A stretch of 64,000 bases of DNA from Volutella citrinella (Eukaryota; Ascomycota; Sordariomycetes; Hypocreales; Nectriaceae), in the NCBI GenBank assembly GCA_034401135.1, contig JAWZSP010000007.1, positions 744,001 through 808,000 of the forward strand, in the 5' to 3' direction. Each line of letters starts with the position of its first letter. Positions within the stretch are counted from its first letter, which is position 1. This document shows positions 1 to 10,841 of the stretch, piece by piece. A program made the translations under genes and the position numbers. The notes beneath the pieces were generated by a model. It worked only from the letters and a program-made list of their open reading frames with translations. It did no database searches and had not been told where the DNA came from.

Positions 1-2
1 GG

Positions 3-836
3 AATGAGGGCGTCACAACTCTATGGCGCGGTCTCTCGCCCACCCTCGTCATGGCGATCCCCGCCAACATCATCTACTTTACCGGCTACGACTGGCTGCG
101 ATATAACCACAAGAGCCCCTTTGCGCGCTTGTCCGACGCCTCCGCACCTCTAACCGCCGGCTCTGTTGCTCGCGTCCTGGCCGCCACCGCTGTCGGCCCC
201 ATTGAGCTGGTACGAACTCGGATGATGGCGGTGTCCAGTACTGCGAAATCGAATCATTTGATGGAGGCCTTCAGTGGCGTACGGGAAATGGTTGCCGCAC
301 AGGGATATACCTCGCTGTGGAGGGGACTTACCCTGACGCTCTGGAGAGACGTTCCATTCTCAGGGCTTTATTGGTTTGGCTACGAGACTGTGCGAGCGCG
401 TCTCACGGATTTCCGAGAGCGACGGCAAGGGCACACACTAGAGAGCGGCGATGACCTCTCCGAGGCTCGAAGGCGATCGCAAGGCCACGAGAACCACACC
501 GAGACGCTCGTGGACAGCTTCATCGCTGGTGCAACGTCTGGGGCCATCGCATCTGTGGTCACGACACCTTTTGACGTCGGCAAGACTAGGACGCAGGTCC
601 TGAACGACAGTGCTGCCCGAGCCGGGGGTGCAGCTGCCGTGGAGCGGAATATGGTTCGGCTGTTATGGCACATCTTCCACACCGAAGGCGCCGCAGGCCT
701 CTGGAAGGGATGGATCCCACGGACCCTCAAGGTGGCTCCAGCCTGCGCCATCATGATTAGCAGCTACGAGGTGGGCAAGCGAGCGTTCAGGGGCGTCAAC
801 GAACGAGCCCTTCAGAAGCAACAGGACGGCCTTTGA
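3..836 (+). CDS. Mitochondrial carrier, Mtm1/SLC25A39-40 type (5' end outside window)
   Basis: The last 277 codons of a mitochondrial inner-membrane carrier; the frame is open from base 3 before the first internal ATG at 51, so the start lies upstream of the window. Two carrier signatures are visible: PIELVRTR near base 202 and PFDVGKTR near base 570, each fitting Px[DE]xx[KR]x[RK] at the end of an odd-numbered helix. The stretches NEGVTTLWRG and EGAAGLWKG are the matching repeat-end motifs. A hydrophilic insert (about bases 410-500) separates the second and third carrier repeats. The overall pattern fits the Mtm1/SLC25A39/SLC25A40 clade. That clade is tied to mitochondrial glutathione import and, in yeast, to manganese loading of Sod2. 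The subfamily assignment is from recognition only; carrier-family membership is certain. No intron is visible in the part present. Confidence 0.85.
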   Translation, partial: NEGVTTLWRGLSPTLVMAIPANIIYFTGYDWLRYNHKSPFARLSDASAPLTAGSVARVLAATAVGPIELVRTRMMAVSSTAKSNHLMEAFSGVREMVAAQGYTSLWRGLTLTLWRDVPFSGLYWFGYETVRARLTDFRERRQGHTLESGDDLSEARRRSQGHENHTETLVDSFIAGATSGAIASVVTTPFDVGKTRTQVLNDSAARAGGAAAVERNMVRLLWHIFHTEGAAGLWKGWIPRTLKVAPACAIMISSYEVGKRAFRGVNERALQKQQDGL

Positions 837-1622
837 GAGCTCTACAGGGGCAAAAGAAGGAGAAGAAAACGCAAGCTGAAATAAAAAAAGAAGGAGAGAA
901 AAGATCGGCGAGGCATCTGCATGGAATCTGGCGTTTTTTGGAGTGCAGCCCGAGGAGAGTCGGCGCATAGGGCGACAACCACCCTACTTTTCTCATTTGA
1001 TCTTGGATTTCGGCGGGCGATACGAGCGATTAGACTACCACCCCGAGGCGCACGGTGGTGAATACCTCAGCATAGACTATAGCATAATTGTAAGAGTACA
1101 GAGTGAAGAAACTTGAAACAACCATTCTCGTCCTCTTGTAGTGAATGTTGACAGCGTGAGAGTGACCCATGAGTGAGCCAGGCGCGCCTCAGCTTCGGTT
1201 CAAATGTAATTACAGGTAGTGTGAGGATACATGAAATTCCCGTTGACACAATCCGGGAATCCGTCAACTTTGGTGGTTGTTATAGCCATCCATTGCGGTT
1301 GCCATTGCGTTTGCTGAGCGATGGTGGGGTATTCACTTATCGAGGTTGGATAGAGCCCGTCCACCCGTCGATGATGGAGAGGCACTTTTTGATGTTGGGA
1401 AGACTGAGAGAGAGAGCCAGCCTTGGGAATAAAAACTGTATTCGGGTCAGAAGCACGGGATCTACAGTCGAGAGCGACTAATCAATCCTCCACTGCGCCG
1501 TTTCGTGCTTGGATAGTGCGCCTTCATTGGAGTTGGCCATCTCTCTCTCTCAAAAAGTTTTCTAGACAGTCCACTCCCTCCCCCACTCACTCCCTCACTC
1601 AGTCTCCCAGACCAAGTTCGTC
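837..1622. other. Intergenic: carrier 3' flank and WD40 gene promoter
   Basis: A 786-base spacer between two tandem plus-strand genes. It opens with purine-rich 3' flank (AAGAAGGAGAAGAA at about 851) and ends with a CT-rich leader (1535-1620) directly before the WD40 start codon, typical of fungal transcription start regions. No conserved ORF was found. Confidence 0.6.
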
Positions 1623-2837
1623 ATGTTCAACCTCGCCAACACAGACGCCCTGAACTTTGGCCGGGACGTCTACGTCCTCGACATCCACCGCACAGCTGCT
1701 GGGCTCGCCGCCGCCGCCTCGGACCAGTCGCTCTCCCTGCTGGACCCGACGAGGCTCGCCCAGGGCCCTCTGCGCCGCCTGCAGACGGACCACGGGAACC
1801 TGACGACGCTGCGTGTCTTTGGTGCTGCCAACTCAGTGGTTTGCACCGCCGGTGAGAACGGCACCGTGGGTGTGTGGGACCTGAGGCAGGGCAGCAAGGT
1901 CGCTCAGTTCCAAGGTGAGTGCGGTTGCGACGCATCGCGTGTAAGTGAGTGAGACTACATTCAAGGGGGCTGACGAGCCTGAGTTACAGCCAGCGAGGCG
2001 CCCATCCTTTCCATGGCCTGCAGCCCGGGCACTCAGACCCTAGCTGTCGGAACTGAGCTGCAGAACCATGCTGCGTCCATCTTCCTTTGGTAAGGACCGT
2101 TCCCCGGACTCGATAGCACCGGATTGCCTAACCTCTCCAAAGGGACGTGCGAAACACTGCTTCGCCGCAGGCGCACTATCAAGAAGTCCATAGCGACGAC
2201 GTCACAGACCTGTCCTTCAACCCAAGCAACCCGGCCCTCCTCCTGTCGGGCTCGACCGACGGCCTGGCCAACGTCTACGACACGCGCATCGCCGACGAGG
2301 ACGAGCTCACCCTCCAGACGTGCAACCACGGCTCCGTCCACCGCGCCGCCTGGCTCACGGCCACGGAGCTCGCCGCGCTGTCCCACGACGAACGCTTCGC
2401 CCTGTATGACGTCGCCGAGGACCGCACCACGGGCGATGCCACGCTCGACTTTGGCGACCTTCGTCCCGTCCTGGGCTGCCAGTATGTCGCCGATGTGACG
2501 CCCAAGATGGACGGCAGCGGTGCCATTGTCGCCGCCGGCGCGCAGGAGTAAGTCGACCCCCTGCCCCTTTCCCCCTTACCTACTTTCGCAAATCGTTGGC
2601 CGCGGTCTTCGTGCTCGGTGGCTGACTGGCAGAAACAGCCGACAAATGTTCGAGCTCGTCTTCCTGGCGAGGACGCCCGACGGCAAGGGCTGGGCGCTGG
2701 ATCGCGACAACAGCGTCGGCCTGCCGGGAGCCCACGGCGAAGAGATTGTGCGATCCTTCTGCTTCTACGACGAGGAGCACACCGTCTTCACGGCTGGCGA
2801 AGACGGCTTCATCAAAGCGTGGAGGCCCAGCGCATGA
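1623..2837 (+). CDS. WD40-repeat protein, WDR89-like
   Basis: Four exons: 1623-1914, 1990-2089, 2143-2547 and 2639-2837, coding for 331 aa. All three introns have GT..AG ends and the phases close. WD/GH-type repeats are seen as SDQSLSLLD, GENGTVGVWDLRQG, GSTDGLANVYDTR, HDERFALYDV and GEDGFIKAWRPSA, giving a single beta-propeller. The weak repeats, the length and the C-terminal GEDGFIKAW ending resemble WDR89 proteins, whose function is poorly known. The last acceptor is ambiguous: CAG at 2632 gives ENSRQ, while CAG at 2638 gives DRQ. I prefer 2638 because the GCTGAC branch site at 2621-2626 would be too close to the first. The gene converges on FRG1. Confidence 0.85.
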
Positions 2838-3171
2838 GCATTGAGGGCATAGACAAGAAACTAATGACTTTGAAAATGAGAAACGATTTTAGATTCAGGT
2901 GCTATCCATTGCCGGGATCACATTTAACACTGCTGTACATGGCAAATCGATGCCTTTAGTCCGAGCTGGCGTCCTTGGGGCATCAGCGCGACTTCCGTGA
3001 GCTAAACAAAGCTCTATCTCAAGCGATGTAAAAGCCTTTGATGGTCTTAGTGTGTAATCTGCAAAATCCAACGCAAACTCACAATGACTGATTCCGGCAA
3101 ATAAAGAGGTGCGATGGTGGCTGAGCAGTGTGATTGCTTTGCCCTCTGTTCATACGTGCACACCATCCACT
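2838..3171. other. Intergenic between convergent WD40 and FRG1 genes
   Basis: A 334-base spacer holding the two 3' ends. No ORF or structured element was recognised. Confidence 0.6.
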
Positions 3172-4086
3172 TCATCCAAACTTGTCATGCTTCCCCTTGA
3201 CCTTCAACTCTAGCAATGTCTCGTGATAGTCTCCCTCCCTGCGTGCTCTCTTTAGTCGCCGCACTTCGTCCTCGTCCAGCCTCCGTCCTGCGGCCTCTTC
3301 TAGTTCGCGGCGGCTAATGCGCGCTTGCGCCTTCTCCTCCTTGTTCGCTCGCAACCGGGGCTTGAAGCGCGCCTGCATACGGATGCGCAGCGTTGTGCTA
3401 AACGAGATTGTTTCGGCGTCCCCGCGGACCTGGGGCGCACTCGCGGACGATTTGCCCTTACTAGAGGCCGCGCCGCTCCCTTCGTTGACGCTGAGCAGCG
3501 TGTCGCGCAGCGTCTGGATCTGAAAAGTGCCGGGGGTGTCGGCCGTGGGGATGACGTTGAAGGACTCGAGCGGCGATACGGCGTCGGATGCCGCCGATAG
3601 CAGGCCAATCTTGTCGCACGATAGATATCTAAAGCACAGGTCGTTGGTAAGCGCACATATCATGACAGGGTGGGTGGGTTTCCCAAGCTGGACTTACTTC
3701 CCATGATGACCCTTGAAGCGGAAGCTCTCGGTGCCAGACACGCGATTCGCAACCCAGACCTGCCTCACGTCATGAGGCTCGGCCGTGGCCGCATTTCCGT
3801 CGACAATATTCTCAATCGGCAGTGTAAACACCTTGCCGCTGGGGTCGCAGGCCAGCGCGGCCGGGGTGTCTGTCGGCAGGACAATCATGACGGGCCCGAC
3901 TACGTCCGTCACCGCCTCGGCCGACACCCAGCTGTCGTCGTTTTCTGGGTCCTCCTGCGCCTTCTGGAGCTGCGAAGCCACACGGGCGTCTGCCTCGGCA
4001 TCGTCGCGCGGCTTGTCCGAATCAGCGGCGGGGCGCTTCCGCTTCTTGGGCTTCTTGTCGCCCTTGAAGGAGAGCGGCTTGACCAT
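3172..4086 (-). CDS. FRG1: FRG1-like protein (fascin-like beta-trefoil)
   Basis: Two exons on the minus strand, 4086-3698 and 3628-3172, with one intron (GTAAGT at 3697, TTTAG at 3629), giving 281 aa. The order matches FRG1: a Lys-rich nuclear-localisation head (GDKKPKKRKRP, residues 9-19), a central beta-trefoil/fascin-like region beginning SWVSAEAVTDVVGPVMIVL, the FRG1-typical KYLSCDKIGLLSA, and a conserved basic tail with RRLKRARREGDYHETLLE. FRG1 proteins are nuclear/nucleolar, bind RNA and F-actin, and associate with spliceosomes in animals; the role in fungi is not established. The family's usual length is about 260 aa. The gene is divergent from the oxygenase gene, sharing a 422-bp promoter region. 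Confidence 0.9.
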
Positions 4087-4508
4087 GGCGCGTAGTCAGG
4101 CGAGGGCGGGTAGGAGTCGGTCTCCTCGCACCTGACTGCAAGTCCGAAACGACCAAGGGCTCGCCAACTGCAGGTTTGCGTCGGCGAATGCTGGGCGTGT
4201 GGAGGTGGGTGTGGGTGTGTGTCAGGCTTGACTGCTTGATGATCCCAAGTAACGGGAGGCGGCGAGCTCCACTGGTCGCATGAAAGATGGTTGCAACTTC
4301 CAGGCAATCGGTGCTGTCTGATTGGCTAACCTCCGCAATCTCTGCTCCACCTTTGTGCATGTCCACTGCTCTATTGTTCAACCAGGAAGGAGCACTCGAG
4401 TTGATGAGACGGGGACGTCAGAATCTTCAAACTACATCTCAACTTCATTTCAACATTAAAAAAGAGTCTTAGCTTCTGCGACTGTGATTCTTGCCGCATT
4501 TCGCCGCC
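4087..4508. promoter_or_regulatory. Divergent promoter region, FRG1 / oxygenase
   Basis: A 422-base head-to-head spacer. It contains a (TG)-rich stretch (about 4195-4225: GTGTGGAGGTGGGTGTGGGTGTGTG) and a TC/CA-rich leader before the oxygenase ATG. No TATA box was recognised. Confidence 0.5.
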
Positions 4509-5786
4509 ATGGTCACCCAGGCACAAGCTGTCACTGTGTCCCTCCAGGACCTCAAGGATGGTATGCGCCTGCCCCTCACTCCCACCACACTTATTGTTGC
4601 CGCCCTCATGAGGCCCAGCTTCAAGTCATGATATGGTTCCTCGTCCTGACACATGCCCCTCACAGGAAACATTCCCTTCGAAACTCTCCAGAAGGCGTTT
4701 GGTCCAGACTCTCTCGGCATTCTTGTCGTCAAAGATGTCCCACAAGACTTTCCCCAGCTGAGGCACCTCGCCCTCTCATACGCCTCGTACTTGGGAAACC
4801 TCCCCAAGGAGGAGCTAGGTAACACTACTTCCCCGATACAAGGCCATGGGAAGCGCCTGTTTTCCTGTTCTGCCATACTGACTCGCCTGCCAGACAAGCT
4901 TGAGAACGCACATGCCAAGTATCTCACTGGTTGGTCACTCGGCAAGGAGACTCTCAAAAACGGCCAGGTCGACACGTTCAAGGGTTCTTACTACGCCAAC
5001 TGCGCTTTCTACCTTGATCCAACCTTGGAGTGCGCTGTGCCCACCGCTGAGTTCTCTCCCGAGACCTTTCCCGAGTACCTTTCCCCCAACATCTGGCCCC
5101 CAGAGACCGTCCTTCCAGGTTTCCGTCCCGCTGTCACCAACCTCTGCGGACTCATCATCGACGTTGCTGTTCTAGTCGCTCGTGCCTGCGACCGCTTCGC
5201 TGAACACGACATCCCAAACTATCCCAAGGGATACCTTGAACACGTCGTCAGTTCCTCCAACACGACAAAGGCCCGCCTCCTGCACTACTTCCCCCAGAGG
5301 GCTGATCCATCGGCCAACGGCGGTGATGAGGACGATTGGTGTGCTACACACCTGGACCATGGTTGTCTTACGGGTCTCACATCGGCAATGTTTATCGATG
5401 AGCAAAAGACAGACCCCAAAGTTCCTGAGGTTACGTCGCTGAATGGCGCCTCGCTGCCGCCATTGGACGAGCTCGCCGCTTCGCCCGATCCCTCTGCAGG
5501 CCTGTACATCAAGTCGCGCACAGGTGAGACTGTGCAGGTCAAGATCCCACGGGACTGCATCGCATTCCAGACCGGTGAGGCCCTGGAGCGCATTACCGCC
5601 GGACGTTTCAAGGCCGTACCCCACTTCGTGCGCGGCGTGCGGGCCAGTGTGAGTGACGGCAGAGTGGCTCGCAACACACTCGCTGTCTTCACTCAGCCGA
5701 ATCTGGGTGAGGAGGTAGACATTGAGCAACATCTTACCTTTGGAGAGTTTGCACGAGGAATTGTCTCCAAAAACACGGTATCATGA
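4509..5786 (+). CDS. 2-oxoglutarate/Fe(II)-dependent oxygenase, isopenicillin-N-synthase-like
   Basis: Three exons: 4509-4560, 4666-4818 and 4894-5786, coding for 365 aa. The double-stranded beta-helix core carries the iron triad H221-x-D223 (in THLDHG) and H312 (in VPHFV). The downstream arginine that would bind the 2OG C5 carboxylate is R328 (RNT, where RxS is usual). The N-terminal part (LGILVVKDVP) resembles the non-haem dioxygenase N-terminal domain. The protein belongs to the clavaminate/isopenicillin-N-synthase-like group that is widespread in fungi; the substrate is unknown. There are no biosynthetic partners nearby, so involvement in a secondary-metabolite cluster is not supported. 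The first exon is only 17 codons; it is chosen because it gives a start codon and correct phase into GNIPFETLQ. Confidence 0.85.
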
Positions 5787-6297
5787 ACATACAGCAAATA
5801 TCTTGATTTGAGAGCGTAATCACAAAACGACAGCCGGCGTGAAAGTCTCGCCCGGTAATCAATGTCACTGTTTGTTGGATATAAGCAGATTCGCAATTGT
5901 ATTTGTATTTGCATGACTTGTAGATAAGGACAGTTGTGATCGTAATCCTATAATCCCAGCGAGACAAGGATACCTAAAAAGCAAGACGAAATAGAAACGA
6001 TTTCGGGCATGAGTTAGCTTCATGCGCAATGCACCCACTCTAAAAATCTCGAGGCCAGGAGCCTAGGGGACTTTAGAAATGGGAACCAAAATATTGCAAG
6101 CAAGAGTATACACCAAACCAGAGGTTTAGTACGAGAGAAAGTAAACCAAGACCTGATACCAAGCTGAAACGCTGATATGAGGAGTAAAGTTGTCCACCGT
6201 AGCGCGAAGCCATTCGATCTAAACAGCAAGCTCTCCAGCGAAAACAAGAGCCGCTATAATGCCCCTGGCCAGCATTTGAGCAGCCCATGTGAGCTGC
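5787..6297. other. Intergenic between convergent oxygenase and ZIP genes
   Basis: A 511-base AT-richer spacer holding both 3' UTRs. No gene was seen. Confidence 0.6.
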
Positions 6298-8124
6298 TTA
6301 TGCCCAGGCACCGACAAGGCTCATGAAGAAGGCGCCAAAGAACACGAGGAGGCAGGCGACAACACGCTTTTTGCCACGGAGATGACGCCAGCTTTCGTCG
6401 CTGAGGAAGTCCTCGGACAGGAGCTCGACAAGCGATGCGTATGTAAGCAAGCCGGACGAGACGGCGTTCATGACACCGACGACAATGAGACCAATCTGGG
6501 AATCAGGGGAATAGAGTGTGTGTGTGGCGATTCCAATTGCCTGGCCAATGGGGGTTCTGTGTTTCAAACAGGTTAGTGACTGAGATGGGGTCAAAAAACA
6601 GCAAGGAAGTGAAAATACGTACGTGCATCCGTATGCAAGAGCCATGAACCATGGCTGCAGCTTGCCTTGCGGCCATTTGATGGCTGAAATACGGGATCCG
6701 AGAGCAAGGCCCTCAAAAGTCTCTGTGTAGATGTGTCAGCTGTGCATCATCGTTGGGGATGTAACAAGAATAAAACCTACGGTGAAAGACAATGGCGATC
6801 AAGAGAATAATGAACTCGTTATTGACAGTGACGCTGAGCGCCATGCCGATAAAGACACTGTGAAACAGAATACCGAGTTCAAGAAGAACGCATTGAAGCA
6901 GCTCCTTACGCTGCTGTTGCTCTGGGCTGAGCGCCGGAATCTGCAGAGACTCCAGGCTCGTATTCTCGAAGCTTTCCTTGCGACGAGTTTCGTCAGTCTC
7001 CTCCACGACGGCCTCCTCTGGTACTGGGCCTCGGGGCATTTCATTGCGGCTGTTGAGCTGGAACAACCCTTGACCAATGCTTGTCGATCTGCCTTTAGAA
7101 GGAGCCATCTCGAACATGTTCGCTGCGCCCATGCAACCGCCCCCATGGCTTACGGCTCCAGCCGTTGGCGCGGGGGGCGGCACTTGTCGGGACGGGTGGA
7201 ATATCATTTCAACCGTGGTTACGAGGAAGATGGCGGCCAGCGCAATTGCTCCGGGGATCGCTGGGTAGTCCTGAGTCCAGAAGCCACTCAGGCAAGGGTT
7301 TCCCAGCGAGATGAAAGCGGTGGGTAGCAAGTGAACGAAGGCGGTAGCGATCAGAACACCAGTTCCGAAGTGTCGAACGGCGAAGAAGAACCGCGATGGA
7401 ATCCTCAAGAATGGAAACTTTCTGGCCATGATGGGGAAGGCACAGGCAAGCGTCGACACGAACAGGACGAGGAATAGGGCCATGACGTGCAGGCCCAGGT
7501 TGTACTCGGACTTGACCCCACCAATGGCGCATGAATCCCTCTTTTGCAGAAGCGAATCCGTTGCTGGAACGGCAGACTGCTTGGGAAGAGGCTTGGAAGG
7601 GGAGATCGAAGAGCGAGTGTTCCAGTACGAGAGAAGCGTAGAGACTAAGAGAACAGAGACGAGCCAGACGGCCCAGCTCCAGATGCGCTCGAGGCACGAC
7701 GAGGAGGCGCCTCGGAAAAGATGATCATGGGCATCACCCCCATCGATCATCTTGCGACGCGAGAACGATCCTATAAAATGGGGTCAGCAATCGGGGGTGT
7801 CGAAGCAGAGTGATGGCTTGAACATTGAAATTGCCAGGTTGGGTTCATACCCGAAGAACGGGACAATCGTCCCGCATCGGCCAACTGCTTCTCGCAGAGG
7901 CCCGGAGGTTGGTCTTCCAGTGCTATATTTCCTTCGGATGCGCCCAACGAACCTCCACCTAAACCTCCGCTGCCGTCGTCCTGGTCTGCGTCCACATGCT
8001 CACGGAGGTTGGAGATGCCGTTGAGATCCTGGCGGGTGGTGTACTTGGCGGCCAATGGCGAGGGGCTTTGGTTCCAGGTGAGGTGTCTGAAGACAGACTC
8101 GTCGGCTTTGGAGAGGCAGATCAT
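6298..8124 (-). CDS. ZIP-family zinc/iron transporter
   Basis: Four minus-strand exons, 8124-7851, 7770-6781, 6722-6623 and 6556-6298, coding for 540 aa. After a hydrophilic N-terminus and a first hydrophobic segment come typical ZIP helices: ALFLVLFVSTLACAFPIM, then FGTGVLIATAFVHLLPTAF. The metal-site helices TM4 (HSVFIGMALSV) and TM5 (FHQTFEGLALGSRI) carry the HS and HxxxE signatures. The run AYGCTTPIGQAIGI and the C-terminal GKKRVVACLLVFFGAFFMSL complete the family pattern. The cytosolic loop between TM3 and TM4 is long and contains the HGGGC element expected for a regulatory metal-binding loop. This is probably zinc uptake at the plasma membrane (Zrt-like) or a vacuolar/ER relative. The N-terminal extension of about 140 residues before the first confident ZIP helix is longer than in Zrt1 and leaves localisation open. 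Confidence 0.92.
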
Positions 8125-10405
8125 GATGCCGAATTTGCGCGTTGATGCCGACGCTGGGTTTGATGTGATGTGAGACGGGAACCCAGTTGTCCTCAGTGAA
8201 GCTCGATATGGGTCTAGCGTGGGGCTTTAAACTGCTGGTGTGGGTGTGCTGCGCCGTATCAGGGGCAATGGATGGCTACTCGATCAGCGGCGAATAATTG
8301 GCGTCCAACAACTTCTGACTCCCAAAGAACAAGCGAGTACGTCAAGCCTCGTTCAATGGATGTTGTGGTTTAAAGATGTCGGATACTAGTACTTGCTGCA
8401 CCTTCCTTTGACGACGAGACATGGAATGCGGGTGACGACCGACTTTTGGGGTCCACTGCGTATCGAATTGCGTCGGGTCACCAAACAGGTAAGAGCTTGC
8501 ACGGCAAGAGCGACCCCGGTTTTGCCCGCCTGACCGGGAACCGCGTGGCTGAGTGATGGCCAAGTACCCGCTACGAAGTGCCGGTGGTCCTGGGCGCACA
8601 TCAAGGTGACTTGCAAGTAGCCGCTACGACAATCGCCGGCTACAGGAACGCGCCTCGGTCAAGTACCAGGTACCCACCTCCGCTCCAGTCTTGGGATGCG
8701 CCGTCGAGAGCTGTTATCGTGGTACCGTCCTTCTTAGTATTAGTCTAATCCCCCCGGAAAACGAAGGCCGCCAGCGACTTCGTAGCGTGCCTGGGGAACG
8801 CCCTGCGGCGGTACGCTTGCACTACGCTGCACTATCTATTCTTACACTGTAACCCCCAACTCCTCCAATGTGACTCGACGACGGGCTGCAAGTTGACACT
8901 CTCTGTGTCTCACTCAGCGGCCATTGCGCATGGCGTGGGACGCTGAGGCCCTCCCGGTGAGTCGCCGCGGTGGGCTTGACCGTTGCCAACTTCCAAGAGG
9001 ACCAAGAAATCATGTCCCCGGACAGCTTCCAATATGAGATGCCCACGCTCGTAATTCGCCTTGGCGCGCCGGAGCCCCGCTGGTAGTGGCGCGTCCTTGG
9101 ACGACCTTGCTAGATGCGAATCCTCTTTCGACGAGACATTCCCCGGTCTAGAATCTGCTAGCCCCGCGTCCCGAGCGGGCAGCTGGCGACGCTTCCGTAA
9201 GTTACCGTTACTTGTCCAACGTCACTGCAGATCAGCGGCTAGGTTATGCATTTACATCCATGTCAACACATCATTCATTACTGCCTCGAGCCTCCTGCAG
9301 AAAGGCCAAGCAGCTTCTCCGCAAACCGTTGTCCGACTCGGTGCTGGCCCTCGTTCCGTCCAGCATCTGTCCACCCACAGGGTTTGTTGACTTGCATCCA
9401 TGTAGACCTCATCAACGTTGATAAAGCCATTGGCTGAATGCCCTTCTCCCGGATGAGGTTGGATATTGCAAGTAGCGGTGTATTTGCAGGACACTCTGTG
9501 TCTGCGGTGTAGCATCCATTTCTCTGCAAGGTATACATACGCAATGCCTGACTTAGCAGGGGAGCTTCTCGCCAATCAAAACAATGGCATTTCTACGAGA
9601 CCAGGACATTGCCTCCTCCTATTCCAAATACTTCCTCCTATTCCAAATACTTCCTCCTATTCCAAATACTCATTACTCGCCGAGAGGATGTCGCAGGTGA
9701 ACAGCCGAGACTCTGATACAGAGTCTAACTGCACATTCGGTGACGACTGATTGGAACCTAACTCTCCAAGCCATTTTCTGGGGAATAACTCTATTCCTCA
9801 AGCATCTCGTTCTCCTTGCAGTGAGCTAAAAGAAGCCACTCCATGCTAGCCCCATTCAACTTCAACCGTTGCCATATGGCTGTCACCGATCGGATCGACC
9901 ATCTAGTGTTATCCGACCAAGTAAGCGGACCTGTTGATCCTGTCATGCGACATCTACTCCTGTGTCCGTCCCGCGATAAGCCTAGGGCTCCGAGTCAAGC
10001 AACCATCTGAGCTCCCCCCGGCCGGAACGACGCCACCCGCAGATGACAGACACTAGAATCGCAATTTAGACATACCATGGAACTTCGTTTGTTATTTCAT
10101 ATTAGTTCATTATTTCATGCGCACACCATGTCGGTTGCGGTTATTGAGGGCGTGGTCTTACATAGTATAGCACTTTTGCCACAGATCCCCGCTGTCAGCT
10201 GGATGATGCGACCTGCCGGCACACTTCGACTGATCTTCGCGCGCTGTGACCAAAAAAAAAGCATTCTATCTGCGCTTTCACTGCCCATAGCATTCTCTCT
10301 CATATACTTCCAAGTCTGTCAACTCCCAGATTTGCCAGTTTCGCTTCATACGACAGGCTCGATATCCCTGCCTAGAGTAGGTCGTTCGCCTGACAGCATT
10401 ATCGA
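8125..10405. other. 2.3 kb intergenic spacer, no gene seen
   Basis: This holds the ZIP promoter (left part) and the 3' flank of the secreted-protein gene (right edge). Short ORFs are present on both strands, but none has codon bias or family resemblance. A CAAGGT word at 8602-8607, about 480 bp upstream of the ZIP start, matches the core bound by the Aspergillus zinc regulator ZafA; a single hexamer is weak evidence. A 19-bp tandem repeat lies at 9618-9671. Confidence 0.5.
9618..9671. repeat. 19-bp tandem repeat, about 2.8 copies
   Basis: The unit CCTATTCCAAATACTTCCT occurs at 9618-9636 and 9637-9655, with a third partial copy from 9656. The copies are identical over the shared part, so the expansion is recent or under exchange. 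Confidence 0.9.
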
Positions 10406-10841
10406 CTACGAGACATAGTTCTTGAACTCATAGCGCTCTCCTTCATAGGCCCATGTGCCGTTCGGATAGCCGTTGGCCACGCATTCTTGGACCATATTCT
10501 CAACAGCTGTCTATACTTGCAGTCAGCTGTCCGTCACGATTCGTCGAGGTTCTGCCGGTGCGAGTAGTTACCTTGCAGTAATCCCAACTGCCCTTGTATC
10601 CATAATCGTTGATCGCCTCCAGAACAAGGCCACCTCCGCCACCATAGGCGAAGAAGGTGCTGTGGAACACGGTGCAGTTTTGCCTGATAGAGCAATATGG
10701 GCTGCCGCACATAAAATTCCCAAGGTCTCGGTACTGCTTTGTAGTGTCTTTCCACCCTTTGTCAAGTTTGCCTCCGCAATCGGCGGCGGAAGTGAGCTGC
10801 AGCAAACTGACGCAGGTGCCGACAAGGGAGAGAAGCTTCAT
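10406..10841 (-). CDS. Small secreted cysteine-rich protein (124 aa), no family recognised
   Basis: Two exons on the minus strand, 10841-10572 and 10510-10406, with a 61-nt intron (GTAACT...TATAG). The product is 124 aa. Residues 1-19 form a clear signal peptide (MKLLSLVGTCVSLLQLTSA). The mature part has six cysteines, in ADC, FMC, PYC, QNC, DYC and QEC, an even number fitting three disulfides in an extracellular protein. A Gly-rich turn (YGGGGGLV) lies mid-protein, and the C-terminus is NGTWAYEGERYEFKNYVS. A TATA box lies about 115 bp upstream. Size, secretion signal and cysteines fit an effector-like or antimicrobial small secreted protein, but I recognise no family and assign no function. 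Exon 2 was missed by simple ORF reading and rests on phase and an in-frame stop. Confidence 0.75.

Noticed and set aside
4509..5786. Secondary-metabolite cluster around the 2OG oxygenase
   Set aside because: Neighbours are FRG1, a WD40 protein and a zinc transporter; no synthase, P450 or pathway regulator nearby.
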